Origin: Hygrophila difformis | Lineage: Eukaryota > Streptophyta > Magnoliopsida > Lamiales > Acanthaceae | Assembly: GCA_030278955.1 (NCBI GenBank) | Contig: JAOANR010000014.1 | Coordinates: forward strand, 27,665,453 to 27,729,452 | Direction of reading: 5' to 3' | Length of the DNA: 64,000 nt | In this document: positions 35,644 to 46,409 of the stretch, in pieces | Layout of the letters: every line of letters begins with the position of its first letter | Numbering within the stretch: position 1 is the first letter of the stretch | The notes under the pieces: model-generated | The model's database searches: none | What the model was told of the DNA's origin: nothing | What the model saw: the letters and a program-made list of their open reading frames with translations, nothing else | Made by a program: the position numbers and the translations under genes

Positions 35644-37078
35644 TGATAGTGTGAATTTTGTGTTTATCAATGACATATATTTTGGATATTTATAAGGTGA
35701 TTTTGATACCTCTTTACTCTTGTTGTGCTTGTTTTGTTGATTGTAGGAGGATGGTATGAGAATTGGGAAAAGGAAGAAACAAAAGAGAAGAAAAAGAAGA
35801 AGTGGACAGGTTGCTATGGAATCACTAGTCATGGTCATGACAAGCTATTGAGGAGGAAGCTGAAATTGAAGATACATGGGCCCAAGCCCAAGTCCATGTC
35901 CAGCCTAGCTCATTACACAAATAAGATTGGGGGACAAGAAAGTGGATGGCTGCAGGCTAGAGAGAGTTTACTTTCTGCAAAAACACTTTTTAGTTGGCTA
36001 TTTTTAGATTTGGCTTTTGGAAAGGGGGAAAGCTAATTTATTAAAAGAGGGGCCTGGGAACGAGAGAGGCAGACGAGATTTTTTGAGATTCATTTTTTGG
36101 GAGACAGGTTTTGAAGAGGAAGAACAAGAAGAAAACGTCCAGGCAAAAAAGAGGAAGGGAGGAGCAGACCGGAGCAGTCACCGATCAAAGGCTTTCTTCT
36201 CTCCTCTTCTCTCTGATTTTGGTTGTATTTTCCTTTTCTTACTTTTGTTTCTATGAAATTAGAATAGAGTTTTAACTTTCTCTAGTTTAGGGATTTGGTG
36301 AAGAATGGCTTTAGGGTTTTGTGAGATGATGTATTTTTGGCTATAAAACTATTGTGTTTTTGGTATTTATACAATTTCTATGCTTAGGGTTTACTATTGT
36401 TGAATTGGATGAATGTTTAGGGCCCAAATATTTGTCTAGTTTGATAATTGATTGCCAATTTGATTTGGGTATCCGTAGTTGTACTTGAATTGAATAGGTG
36501 GTAACCGGGTTGATTAGTTCCTTCCCGGGGAATTGTATAATCGAATTGTGAATTACTCCGCGTAGGCATTAATTGGTTCGAATCAGGCTTTTCTAGATTA
36601 TAATGCAATTGGACAACATCTTCTATGGGCGTACCTAGGAGTGTTAGTTTGATTAGGGGCAATTAATGGGCGTACCTTAATTGTCTAAACTGAAAGGAAA
36701 AGTTGGTTGTCTAAGCGGACCTAACAACTATAACTGGTTTATCAATTAGCACAATGTTTATGCATCGATGATCTTACCCAAATGCCATTCCAAATCAATC
36801 TTTGAACTAGAGGTTTTTAATTCCAATACTTTGTTTTAAATTTATGTTATTGATTTCACTTATCATTTTCATAGTTTGTAGAATTACTTAGTTTTTAGTT
36901 CTTGTTATCATTTTCTTGTTCTCAAAATACAAAACCCCTTTTAAATATTGTATATATTATGAGAATGTGGTATTCCAATCCCTGAGGACTCGACCCTTCT
37001 CACTGCTATACTATATTTATTTTGTACTTGGTGACACAGGAATTAAATTATCTTTTGCAGCTATACGACAAGCTGTCA
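35644..37078 (+). repeat. 5' LTR of A2
   Basis: TGATAGTGTGAATTTTG ... ACAAGCTGTCA, 1435 bp. It contains palindrome site 3 (35824-35845) and the terminal phrase TCCCTGAGGACTCGACCCTT found in all family A LTRs here. Confidence 0.93.
35824..35845. other. Imperfect palindrome (family A motif, site 3)
   Basis: CTAGTCATGGTCATGACAAG in the 5' LTR of A2. The inner TCATG/CATGA is kept and the outer right arm has changed relative to the perfect A1 site. Confidence 0.7.
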
Positions 37079-37083
37079 AATTT

Positions 37084-37101
37084 TGGCGCCGTTGCCGGGG
37101 A
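37084..37101 (+). promoter_or_regulatory. Primer-binding site of A2
   Basis: TGGCGCCGTTGCCGGGGA five bases after the 5' LTR, complementary to the 3' end of plant tRNA-Asp, the usual primer for Athila-group elements. Confidence 0.9.
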
Positions 37102-37171
37102 TTGGCGTTCAACCACTATATTCTGTGATATTTTTCTATCTTTTTAGTTGTAATTGGTATTTCCCTTGTTT

Positions 37172-39586
37172 ATGCCTCGTTCTTCTCGTACAGGTGAGTT
37201 GATATTTGATCCAGAAATTGAGAAGACAGCTCGTAGATTGACAAGGGAAACCAAGATAAGAAAAGAATTTAAAATTTCTACATCGACTTCTGGTTTGTCA
37301 TTGGCTACAGAGCTAGACACTTCTACTTCCAGTGGTGAAGGAAGTGATACAGAATCTTTAGAAGAAAAAAATATTGTCATGGCTGAAGATAACCGCACTT
37401 TAAGGGAGTTGGATGCTCCTGACTTGACACATCAACCCTTATGCATTACATTTCCTACAATTGATGATGAAACTCCCTTTGAATTAAAATCTGGATTGAT
37501 TCATTTGTTGCCTGAATTTAATGGTCATGCAGGTGAAGAGCCCCACAAGCATCTTCAGGAATTTGATGTAGTATGTTCAAGCATGAAACCCCCTGGAGTT
37601 ACAGATGAACAAATCAAATTGAGAGCATTTCCATTTTCATTGAAGGGGAGTGCAAAAGATTGACTCTATTATCTTCCGGCAGGTAGCATTACAACTTGGA
37701 CAGACATGAAAAGGAAATTCTTGGAGAAGTATTTCCCATCCTCAAGAGCTGCAAATTTGAGAAAAGAAATATGTGGCATCAAACAACAATCAGGTGAAAC
37801 GCTCCATGAATATTGGGAGCGGTTTAATAGGCTTATAATTAAATGTCCTCAACATCAAATCCCACCCCAATTGTTAATTCAATACTTCTATGATGGTTTA
37901 TTGTTGATGAACAGGAACATTATTGATGCTGCAAGTGGAGGAGCTTTGGTGAATAAGACTCCAACACAAGCCTGGGAATTGATTGATCGGATGGCTGAAA
38001 ACACTCAACAGTTTGGCACAAGGGATGCAATGCCAATCAACATGCCAAGTGGTGATTCTGCAATGCAATCAATGCAACAACAACTTTCAGAGTTGACAAG
38101 CTTTGTTCGCAAGATGGCTACAGGAAGTATCAAGCCAACCATACAAGTGAAGGCATGTGGGATATGTACAAGTCCTGAACATCCAACTGATGCTTGTCCA
38201 ACTCTTCAAGAAGATATACCCGTGGATGTAAATGCACTTGATTATTCCAATAGATGTCCACAATACAATCCCTACTCCAGTACTTACAATCCAGGTTGGA
38301 GAGATCATTCAAATCTTTGCTATGGAAACCCACACCAACAAAATCAACAATCTTCAAGCCCGTCTTTGGAAGATTTGGTGAAGTCCATGGCCACTTCAAC
38401 TTTGCAATTTCAAAAGGATACAAAGGCAAGCATTGAAAAATTGCAAAGCCAAATGAATCAAGTGACTGAGGAAGTTAGACAAATCCGTGAGAGAGGAAAA
38501 TGGCCAGCTCAACCCGAACCAAATCCAAAGAATGTTAGTGCCATGATTTTAAGGAGTGGAAAGGAAGTTGAAGTTCCATCTCCAATTTCAAAGGAGCAAA
38601 ATGAAGAGCAAATTGAAAAAGAGATTGAAAAGGAGGCAGAAACTTCAAACAAGGTAAAATCAAATTCTATTCCTTCATATCAAACTAAAATACCTCCTTT
38701 TCCTGACAGGTTAAAGAAGCCACCAAAGGTTGACAAAAGGAAAGAGATGCTTGAAATCTTCAAAAAAGTTGAGTTGAACATTCCACTTTTGGAAGCTATA
38801 AATCAAATCCCCAAGTATGCAAAATTTTTGAAGGAATTGTGCACCAACAAAAAGAAGCTACGGGGAGATGAGTATATAATAGCAGGTGAGAGTGTCTCTG
38901 CAGTCATAAAGAGAAAAATCCCACCCAAAACAGGTGATCCAGGTATGTTTTTAATTCCGTGCAAAATTGGAACGAAAGAGGTGAGCAAAGCCATGTTAGA
39001 TTTAGGTGCTGCGATAAATGTCATGCCAAGATCAATATATAATTCCCTAAATCTAGGTCCATTGAAAGAAACAGGAATTATTATTCAACTTGCTGATAGA
39101 TCAAATGCTTATCCGGATGGTATGTTAGAAGATGTATTGGTTCAAGTTAATGATGCAATATTTCCTGTAGATTTCTATGTTGTGGATATGAACGATGCTC
39201 ATTGCTTTAATCCACCCCCTCTTTTGTTGGGAAGACCTTTTATGTATACTGTTGGAGTGAAGATTGATGTGAAGAAAGGCACACTCACTTTGGAATTTGA
39301 TGGAGAAGAGCTTTCTTTTAATCTGTCTAATGCTATTGAACATCCTAATGACTCTAAAGCTTTATATGCTATGGATGTTATTCAACCTTGTGTGCAGGAT
39401 GTTTGTGAGCTTAATGGTGAATACTATATAGAGATTGAATTGGTGGATAATGTGAACTTTGGGACTAACAAAAGAATTAAGTTGAATGGAAAAGATCCAT
39501 CGGATATGTGGCTTGGAATGGATTTGAATGATGATGGATTGCAAAAGTTTGATGGATTTCAGTATGATGCTTATGAGAATGGTTGA
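37172..39586 (+). pseudogene. Gag-protease polyprotein of A2, one stop codon
   Basis: ATG at 37172 (MPRSSRTGELIFD), right after the primer site. Gag landmarks: LRELDAPDLTHQPLCITFP, FELKSGLIHLLPEFNG, IKLRAFPFSLKGSAKD, a TGA at 37661-37663 where a Trp is expected, then MKRKFLEKYFPSSRAANLRK and IQYFYDGLL. A canonical CX2CX4HX4C knuckle (CGICTSPEHPTDAC) lies near 38155-38195. The retropepsin-like protease (about 38940-39300) has MLDLGAAINVMP as active site and LLLGRPF as the flap-end motif. The frame stops at 39586 without entering RT. The DLGA in place of DTG/DSG is normal in this lineage. Apart from the stop the frame is clean. Confidence 0.92.
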
Positions 39587-39823
39587 AGCATTGGGAAGAG
39601 TCAAGCTAAAGGACTATAAACAAAGCGCTTCTTGAGAGGCAACCCAAGCAAATCAATTATTTTGATACTTTATATTTTGCCATGTTGATCATAATATATT
39701 TTGGTATAATTTTGATATCCAAATGACATCTTTTCTATGATTTTGTAGGTTTGAAGATGGAATTGGATCAAGAAACAAGTGGTGATGTTTGAAGGGGGAA
39801 TTTTCAGTGAATGAGAGCATTGG

Positions 39824-40087
39824 TAGTCATGAGCATGATTAACTAGTATATTACTTGCTGAATTTTGAAGAAAAATTCAAGTTGACTTCAGGGAGGAAGA
39901 TTACCTGTTAATCATGCCCATAATTAAGACCTTGGTAGAAGCCTGTGTTGGAAACCAAAATTTCAGAAAACCTCACTACTCTTAGTCATGCTCATGATTA
40001 AGGTTCACTTACTCCCCTGTGTCAAAAATGAAATTGAGGTTTATTTTCCTGGGCACCCTACATTTCTTATTCATGCCCATGACTAAG
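39824..40087. repeat. Cluster of four palindromic motifs in A2
   Basis: Sites at 39824-39845 (TAGTCATGAGCATGATTA), 39908-39927 (TTAATCATGCCCATAATTAA), 39981-40002 (TTAGTCATGCTCATGATTAA) and 40066-40087 (TTATTCATGCCCATGACTAA). Start-to-start spacing is 84, 73 and 85 bp. The sequence between sites is not repeated, so this is not a simple tandem array. Confidence 0.85.
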
Positions 40088-42726
40088 TTACACAAACCAG
40101 CCTGAAGTTAAATCCCAACACTTACTCCCAAACCCTAATTTACCTTCACCTTAATTCACTTTCACTCCTTTTGAACAAATACTGCCTCCATCCCCAAATT
40201 ACACAAGTCCAAAATCAAATGTCAATCCCTATCTATCGTTCGCACTACCACACCATCATCATCTTCGCACCACCGCACGACGCCCTACTCTGTTCGCCGG
40301 CCGCCGCCGCCTCTCGAGCGCCCGCGCCATCACCATCTCCCCCTCCCTCGCTCGCGGAAACCAGCGCCCCCGCCTCTGTCCTCCGGCCGTCGCTGCTCCA
40401 CCGTGGTCTCCTGTTCGCGCCGCCCCTCGTCCTCCTGAACCCTATCGGCGCCACCCCTGTTCGCAAAGCCTTCTCTCCTCGTCCGGCCAATCTCCTCCAC
40501 ATTCGAGCCCTAGCAGCGCCGCCCCTCTGTCCAGCGAAGCCACTCGAGACGCCGCCCTTTCGCTCGCAAGCCGCTGGCCGTCCTCAGCTCATCGTCGCCG
40601 CCTCGTTGTTGAGCGCCGCTGCTCCGGTCATCTCTTGCCGCCCTGCGCCGCCACCCTCATCCCTCTGTTCTGCCCTAGTTTGGCCTTCGCTTCATTGGTA
40701 ACTTCTTTTCAATTTTACAAGCAGTGAACTATGGTAATTACTCTTTCTGTGGGCATTTTGTTCTCTTGTGATTTGATAATTTTGAAACTTGCATAGTTGA
40801 TGCCTCAAGAACATAACTGAAAATTTTGGCAATTTTGAAGGCTTACTTCGAAATCGTTGGACTTGCATCACTGTGAAGAAATTGTTTTTATTGTGTAGTG
40901 ACATTGTCTGGTTCTAAAAAGATTCTGAAGTTTAGGAAAATGAAAATACATTTGCTTGGATAATATATGTTGTCTTTTGTTGTGGAAATATTTTGCTTGG
41001 CTAGTTTTCTGTGTGCAGCTCTTAAATGGGAGAGCTCGAAGACAATTCCACCAAGTCATGATCTAAAAGTGGTTCCAAAATTCCCAACTACAAGAATTCT
41101 GCAAAAGAAAAGGCCAGACAAAGTTCTATCCCAGCACCTGACCCCTGCCATTGTACCCAGGGAAGTCCTATTCCTTTATCTTTCTAATACATTGAGGACA
41201 ATGTAGACTTTAGGTGTGGGGGAGGGAATAGTATTGCTTGCATTTTCTGTGAAAATTTTTAAAAATTTCTAGCTATTTTGTGTGAATTTTTGTGAACTTG
41301 ATGTGAATATATGACTGAATTGAGTCTATGATGGTTTTTATTGATAAGTTGTCTAGCATGATTGATGATATCTAATTTTTGAACATGTTGAGCCAACTAT
41401 TTGTAAACCCATGTGAGAATTTGAGCCTCTTTCCAAAAAGCTTGTTGCTTTTAAAAAGAAAATACATATATTCAAAGCTTTTGGAAATTTCTTTCTTGTG
41501 TGAATTATGTGGTAATAATTTTGACATTCTAGAACTTGAATGATTACGCATGTTGAGCTTGCATTGATTGAATCCAACGTTTTGAACATGATAAGAGCAT
41601 TAGGATAACCTTTTTAGCCTTCTTTTTGGCCTTAACCCATACTTTTATCCCCTAGTTAGCCACTTGAGCCTTATATCCATTTTCTTTGTTTTTATTCAAC
41701 CCTTAGCCTATTAAGCCTTTTCTTTTTGTCATACCTATTGCTTTTGAACCCTAGTGATTAAAGTACCTTCATAAGTCATCATGGTTGAATTTTTGTATTG
41801 GTTGCAAGAAAGGAAAAGAGCTTAGAAATTTGTTTTTGGGATTCTCAAGCTATTTTGTTGGATTTTTGTTGGAATGATTTGTGGAATGTTTGTTTATACA
41901 TATTCCCCTATTAAAAAAAGAAAAAAAAAAGAAACAGCCCTATATGTATAAAAAAAAGAAAAAAAAAGAGAAAAAAATACAAGGGCAGTGGATGGATATA
42001 GCTTGAAACGTGTTCCTCTGACATTAGTGTTATGAACATAGAGTTGAAGTTTCGTCTGCACTTTTCAGATTGTTGAATTCCTCTAATAAACGTGACTAAG
42101 CTATTGAAGTCCATAAAAAAGAAAAAAAGAAAAAAAAAGAGAGAAGAAAATAAAAGGGGATATATGTTTGGCAAGTTTTGGTTTTGATGGAGTCATTTGC
42201 TTGAGAAATTTTGGGATTGTTTGGAAGTTGTATATAGGATGATCTTTTGGTTTGTTTATTTTGGAAAACCTTGGGAAGATAGAATAGAAGTAATTTTTGT
42301 TCTTTTGAACCTCTTGATTTTGTTTTGGTATTGCAACCATGATGTGATATGATTTGTCTATGATGACTCTTTGGAAGTACTTGCATTCACTTTAGCCTTT
42401 CTATTTCCTTTTTCCTCCTACCCCAACCATGGCCACGTTATAACCCTTTTGGAAGACCCTTTGATTCTTTAAGTTGGATAAAATCTTGGTAGGGAAGATG
42501 TGATTTTCATTCAAGCCTATGGGATTGTCACTTTGCTTTACCACTTGAGTGCTTATTTGTTTAACCACACTTGATATTGAGAGGAGTGTATACACTTTAC
42601 CAATGGGAGGTTGTTGGCTTAATATGTTTGATATTGGGTTGATTTGGTTGTGCTTGGATTACTTATTGATAGAAACTGTTATGACTTGATTTGGTTATCT
42701 TTAGACTTATGCTTGAGGGCAAGCAT

Positions 42727-42746
42727 GATTTAGGTGTGGGGGAATT
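42727..42746 (+). promoter_or_regulatory. Polypurine tract of A2
   Basis: GATTTAGGTGTGGGGGAATT immediately before the 3' LTR. A similar GTGTGGGGGAGG lies about 1.5 kb upstream, near 41213. Confidence 0.85.
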
Positions 42747-44181
42747 TGATAGTGTGAATTTTGTGTTTATCAATGACATATATTTTGGATATTTATAAGG
42801 TGATTTTGATACTTCTTTACTCTTGTTGTGCTTGTTTTGTTGATTGTAGGGGGATGGTATGAGAATTGGGAAAAGGAAGAAACAAAAGAGAAGAAAAAGA
42901 AGAAGTGGACAGGTTGCTATGGAATCACTAGTCATGGCCATGACAAGCTAATGAGGAGGAAGCTGAAATTGAAGATACATGGGCCCAAGCCCAAGTCCAT
43001 GTCCAGCCTAGCCCATTACACAAATAAGATTGGGGGACAAGAAAGTGGATGGCTGCAGGCTAGAGAGAGTTTACTTTCTGCAAAAACACTTTTTAGTTGG
43101 CTATTTTTAGATTTGGCTTTTGGAAAGGGGGAAAGCTAATTTATTAAAAGAGGGGCCTGGGAACGAGAGAGGCAGACGAGATTTTTTGAGATTCATTTTT
43201 TGGGAGACAGGTTTTGAAGAGGAAGAACAAGAAGAAAACGTCCAGGCAGAAAAGAGGAAGGGAGGAGCAGACCGGAGCAGTCACCGATCAAAGGCTATCT
43301 TCTCTCCTCTTCTCTCTGATTTTGGTTGTATTTTCCTTTTCTTACTTTTGTTTCTATGAAATTAGAATAGAGTTTTAACTTTCTCTAGTTTAGGGATTTG
43401 GTGAAGAATGGCTTTAGGGTTTTGTGAGATATGTATTTTTGGCTATAAAACTATTGTGCTTTTGGTATTTATACAATTTCTATGCTTAGGGTTTACTATT
43501 GTTGAATTGGATGAATGTTTAGGGCCCAAATATTTGTCTAGTTTGATAATTGATTGCCAATTTGATTTGGGTATCCGTAATTGTACTTGAATTGAATAGG
43601 TGGTAACCGGGTTGATTAGTTCCTTTCCGGGGAATTGTATAATCGAATTGTGAATTACTCCGCATAGGTATTAATTGGTTCGAATCAGGCTTTTCTAGAT
43701 TATAATGCAATTGGACAACATCTTCTACGGGCGTACCTAGGAGTGTTAGTTTGATTAGGGGCAATTAACGGGCGTACCTTAATTGTCTAAACTGAAAGGA
43801 AAAGTTGGTTGTCTAAGCGGACCTGACAACTATAACTGGTTTATCAATTAGCACAATGTTTATGCATCGATGATCTTACCCAAATGCCATTCCAAATCAA
43901 TCTTTGAACTAGAGGTTTTTAATTCCAATACTTTGTTTTAAATTTATGTTACTGATCTCACTTATCATTTTCATAGTTTGTAGAATTACTTAGTTTTTAG
44001 TTCTTGTTATCATTTTCTTGTTCTCAAAATACAAAACCCCCTTTTAAATATTGTATATATTATGAGAATGTGGTATTCCAATCCCTGAGGACTCGACCCT
44101 TGTCACTGCTATACTATATTTATTTTGTGCTTGGTGACACAGGAATTAAATTATATTTTGCAGCTATACGACAAGCTGTCA
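42747..44181 (+). repeat. 3' LTR of A2
   Basis: TGATAGTGTGAATTTTG ... ACAAGCTGTCA, followed by GGAAT. Aligned by eye with 35644-37078 it shows about 20 substitutions and few indels. Palindrome site 8 lies at 42927-42948 (CTAGTCATGGCCATGACAAG). Confidence 0.93.
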
Positions 44182-44186
44182 GGAAT

Positions 44187-44355
44187 TAATAACCCACTCA
44201 TGGGCTTTGGTCAAGAAGAAGTCAGTGAGATTGTCATGGCGCAAAAGCAGATATGGAATGAATTGACTCATTTGGAGCAGTTTGGAATGCTTCACCTGGA
44301 ACAAAGTGAAATGCCCTCTTTGGATGCAGCTTGCAATGTAAATGAAGAACCCTAA
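44187..44355 (+). other. Possible last exon of an unidentified gene next to A2
   Basis: An open frame encodes QEEVSEIVMAQKQIWNELTH, then LEQFGMLHLEQSEMPSLDAA, ending in TAA at 44353-44355. Its composition looks protein-like, unlike the flanking AT-rich DNA. The 5' part of the frame is A2 LTR and is excluded. The joined left flank (35600-35643) has an in-frame stop, so upstream exons are unclear. I do not recognise it. Confidence 0.25.
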
Positions 44356-44964
44356 TCCTAGATTTCGCCTTCATTCCTGACCCATTCTCAAGCATATTCC
44401 TGGTTGAAATGTGAATGACGAGTTCAAATTCATCAACACAGAGCAAGAATCAGTATGGGTTTCCAAGCAAACAATCTTTGTAAGGGTGGCAAGCTCGAGT
44501 AAAGACTTGTTGTAGGGGCATCAAATGGGGGAAGGAGATTCTACAGTTGGTCCATATGGCGAGTAGGTTATCTCACTTTAAAATGGTTTTTTGGTAATCT
44601 GTATAATGATGTTGTGATGAATTGTAGGAGTATTCAAATATGGTTTTTTTTTTGGGCTAAATGCCTAAACAACATATACAAACTAGGAAATGAGTATTGA
44701 AAGTCCATGCCACGCCTTATAGAGACTTATTTTGATAATTCTTTTCTTTAATTAAAAAAATAAACGGAGGAAATGTGAAGTATATGCAAGCAGAAAAATT
44801 TCTCCCTTTGTCCTAATCAACGTATTATGTTTGATTTTGATACAGTTTGACTTTTGATATTGTTTATTATAGTACTTTGACTTCGATTTTTATCATAGTT
44901 ATACAAGAAAAAGTATAGTCAAATGAGATATTTTTGGATTCGTCCGTCTAGTAGTTTTTAAATA

Positions 44965-45222
44965 CTCCATCCGTCTCCATATAATTGTTACGTTTGACTT
45001 TTTGACACTATTCATTGTTTAAGTTTTATTCAAATTTTTATCATAGTTATGTAAGAAAAAACATAGTCCAGTGAGATCTTATTAGATTCGTCTAATCTCG
45101 TAGTTTTAGAATATATAATTTTTATATTTTTTATTTTACGCAATTTAAGTTATTAACAGTTAGAAATGTGATCGACATATGTGCAGAGTGAGTTCGTAGC
45201 AAAAATATTGAGACGGGGGTAG
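44965..45222. mobile_element. Stowaway-type MITE
   Basis: 258 bp between TA dinucleotides. Ends are CTCCATCCGTCTCCATAT and, reversed, CTACCCCCGTCTCAATAT. The interior has the common plant phrase GTTTGACTTTTTGACACTAT. A one-ended relative lies at about 44802-44962. Confidence 0.85.
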
Positions 45223-45310
45223 TATGAAACTTCTAGATTTTTTTTTAATGAACTTGAGTTATTAATAGTTTAAAATATGTATTTGACTGCATAAAAGTGG
45301 AGTATGCAAG

Positions 45311-45838
45311 GTTGTTAAGATCGGGATACTATATGGGATCGTTTTTCTCTTTGCAAGATCGGGATCGTAGGATCGAATCGGGATCCTAAGATCTTATGAA
45401 ATTGCAATAATTGATAAACTCAATTATGCATACTAACAAGTAAAAGTATTATTTTGTGTGTTTATGAATCTTGTAAGTTAATTAATACAATACAGTATAT
45501 AAATATTATAATTAAACATAAAATATTTCCACATACATACATATTATGTTTTTTTACACATCATACATAAGGAATACAAGCTTTTAAGTTTAAAATTAAA
45601 ATAAACAAGTTATTTTGATCCCAAATGATAAAATACTAGAAAAATTTTACGCGTTTAAGAGGGTAAGATCGTAAGATCGTAGAAGCGTTTGAGGGAGTAT
45701 GACCATAAGATCGTAACATTCTACTATCAGGATCGGGATCTTACGAATTTTAAGATCCTACAAGGATCGGGATCGTTTTAGAGATGTGTGATCGTAAAAT
45801 CGTAAGATCCTAAGATCAGGATCGAGATCTTAACAACT
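45311..45838. repeat. GATC-rich element with inverted ends
   Basis: Ends GTTGTTAAGATC / GATCTTAACAAC are inverted. The ends are dense in AAGATCG / GGGATCG words, and the middle is AT-rich. No coding capacity and no clear target duplication. Probably an uncharacterised MITE. Confidence 0.6.
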
Positions 45839-46409
45839 ATGGGAGTATGTCAAAAATTGAAGTAATTATTACAAAATTTTTTTGCTTGACAATTATTACA
45901 AAATTGAGTTAAAGTTAAAAATTACCATTATATTAAAAAAAAAAAAAGAATGAAATAAGACATACTGAATATAAAAGGAGTGAACATTAATTTCAATTAG
46001 AACCCGAAAATATGAAACTATGACCTCGTTTGATACCTCCTAATAAAAAACTTGAAAGAAGGCTTATTTATATACGATCCAAAACAATTAAAACAAATAA
46101 CCGCCGATAAGAGTGGATCGGACAACCTACCAGTAAATAGTAATAGTATCGACCACGTCTCTTTGATCTTTACAAAATTACTAAGTATTAAGCAAACCAC
46201 CCATCAAACTGCACTCACACAACCGCCCACAGTACACGTCGCAACCCCACTCCCCTTCGTGTCGGCTATCCCCCTTTCTTCTTCAATCCCCCGGCCCCAC
46301 CCACCATACAGCATAATAATCCATAAATCCCTATTCACTTTCCCCTTCTTCAACCCCCGATCCTCCTCCTCCTTTCTTGTTCCTTTTCACTCACAAATTC
46401 ACTATAATA

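Larger units (their letters stand above)
39587..42746 (+). other. A2 non-coding 3' region with a GC-rich island
   Basis: It starts with the Athila-type post-pol signature AAACAAAGCGCTTCTTGAGA and GGCAACCCAAG (39615-39650). A palindrome cluster follows (39824-40087). A GC-rich island (about 40255-40690) is open for about 160 codons, Pro/Ala/Ser-rich. A possible intron runs from GTAAC at 40699 to the acceptor TTTTCTGTGTGCAG at about 41006-41019, which is also present in A1 near 788-801. The signature TTGAGGACAATGT plus TTTAGGTGTGGGGGAG lies at 41190-41225. The rest is AT-rich spacer with poly(A) runs. Confidence 0.6.
35644..44181 (+). mobile_element. Family A copy A2: complete Athila-like gag-protease element
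   Basis: 8538 bp flanked by perfect 5-bp duplications GGAAT (35639-35643 and 44182-44186). It has a 1435-bp 5' LTR, a tRNA-Asp-type primer site, gag-protease with one stop, a long non-coding 3' region, a polypurine tract and a 3' LTR. No RT, RNase H or integrase lies between the protease and the post-pol signature at about 39600-39650. By hand count the two LTRs differ at about 20 substitutions (near 1.4 percent) plus a few indels, so the insertion is recent. Layout matches non-autonomous TR-GAG elements. Confidence 0.92.
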
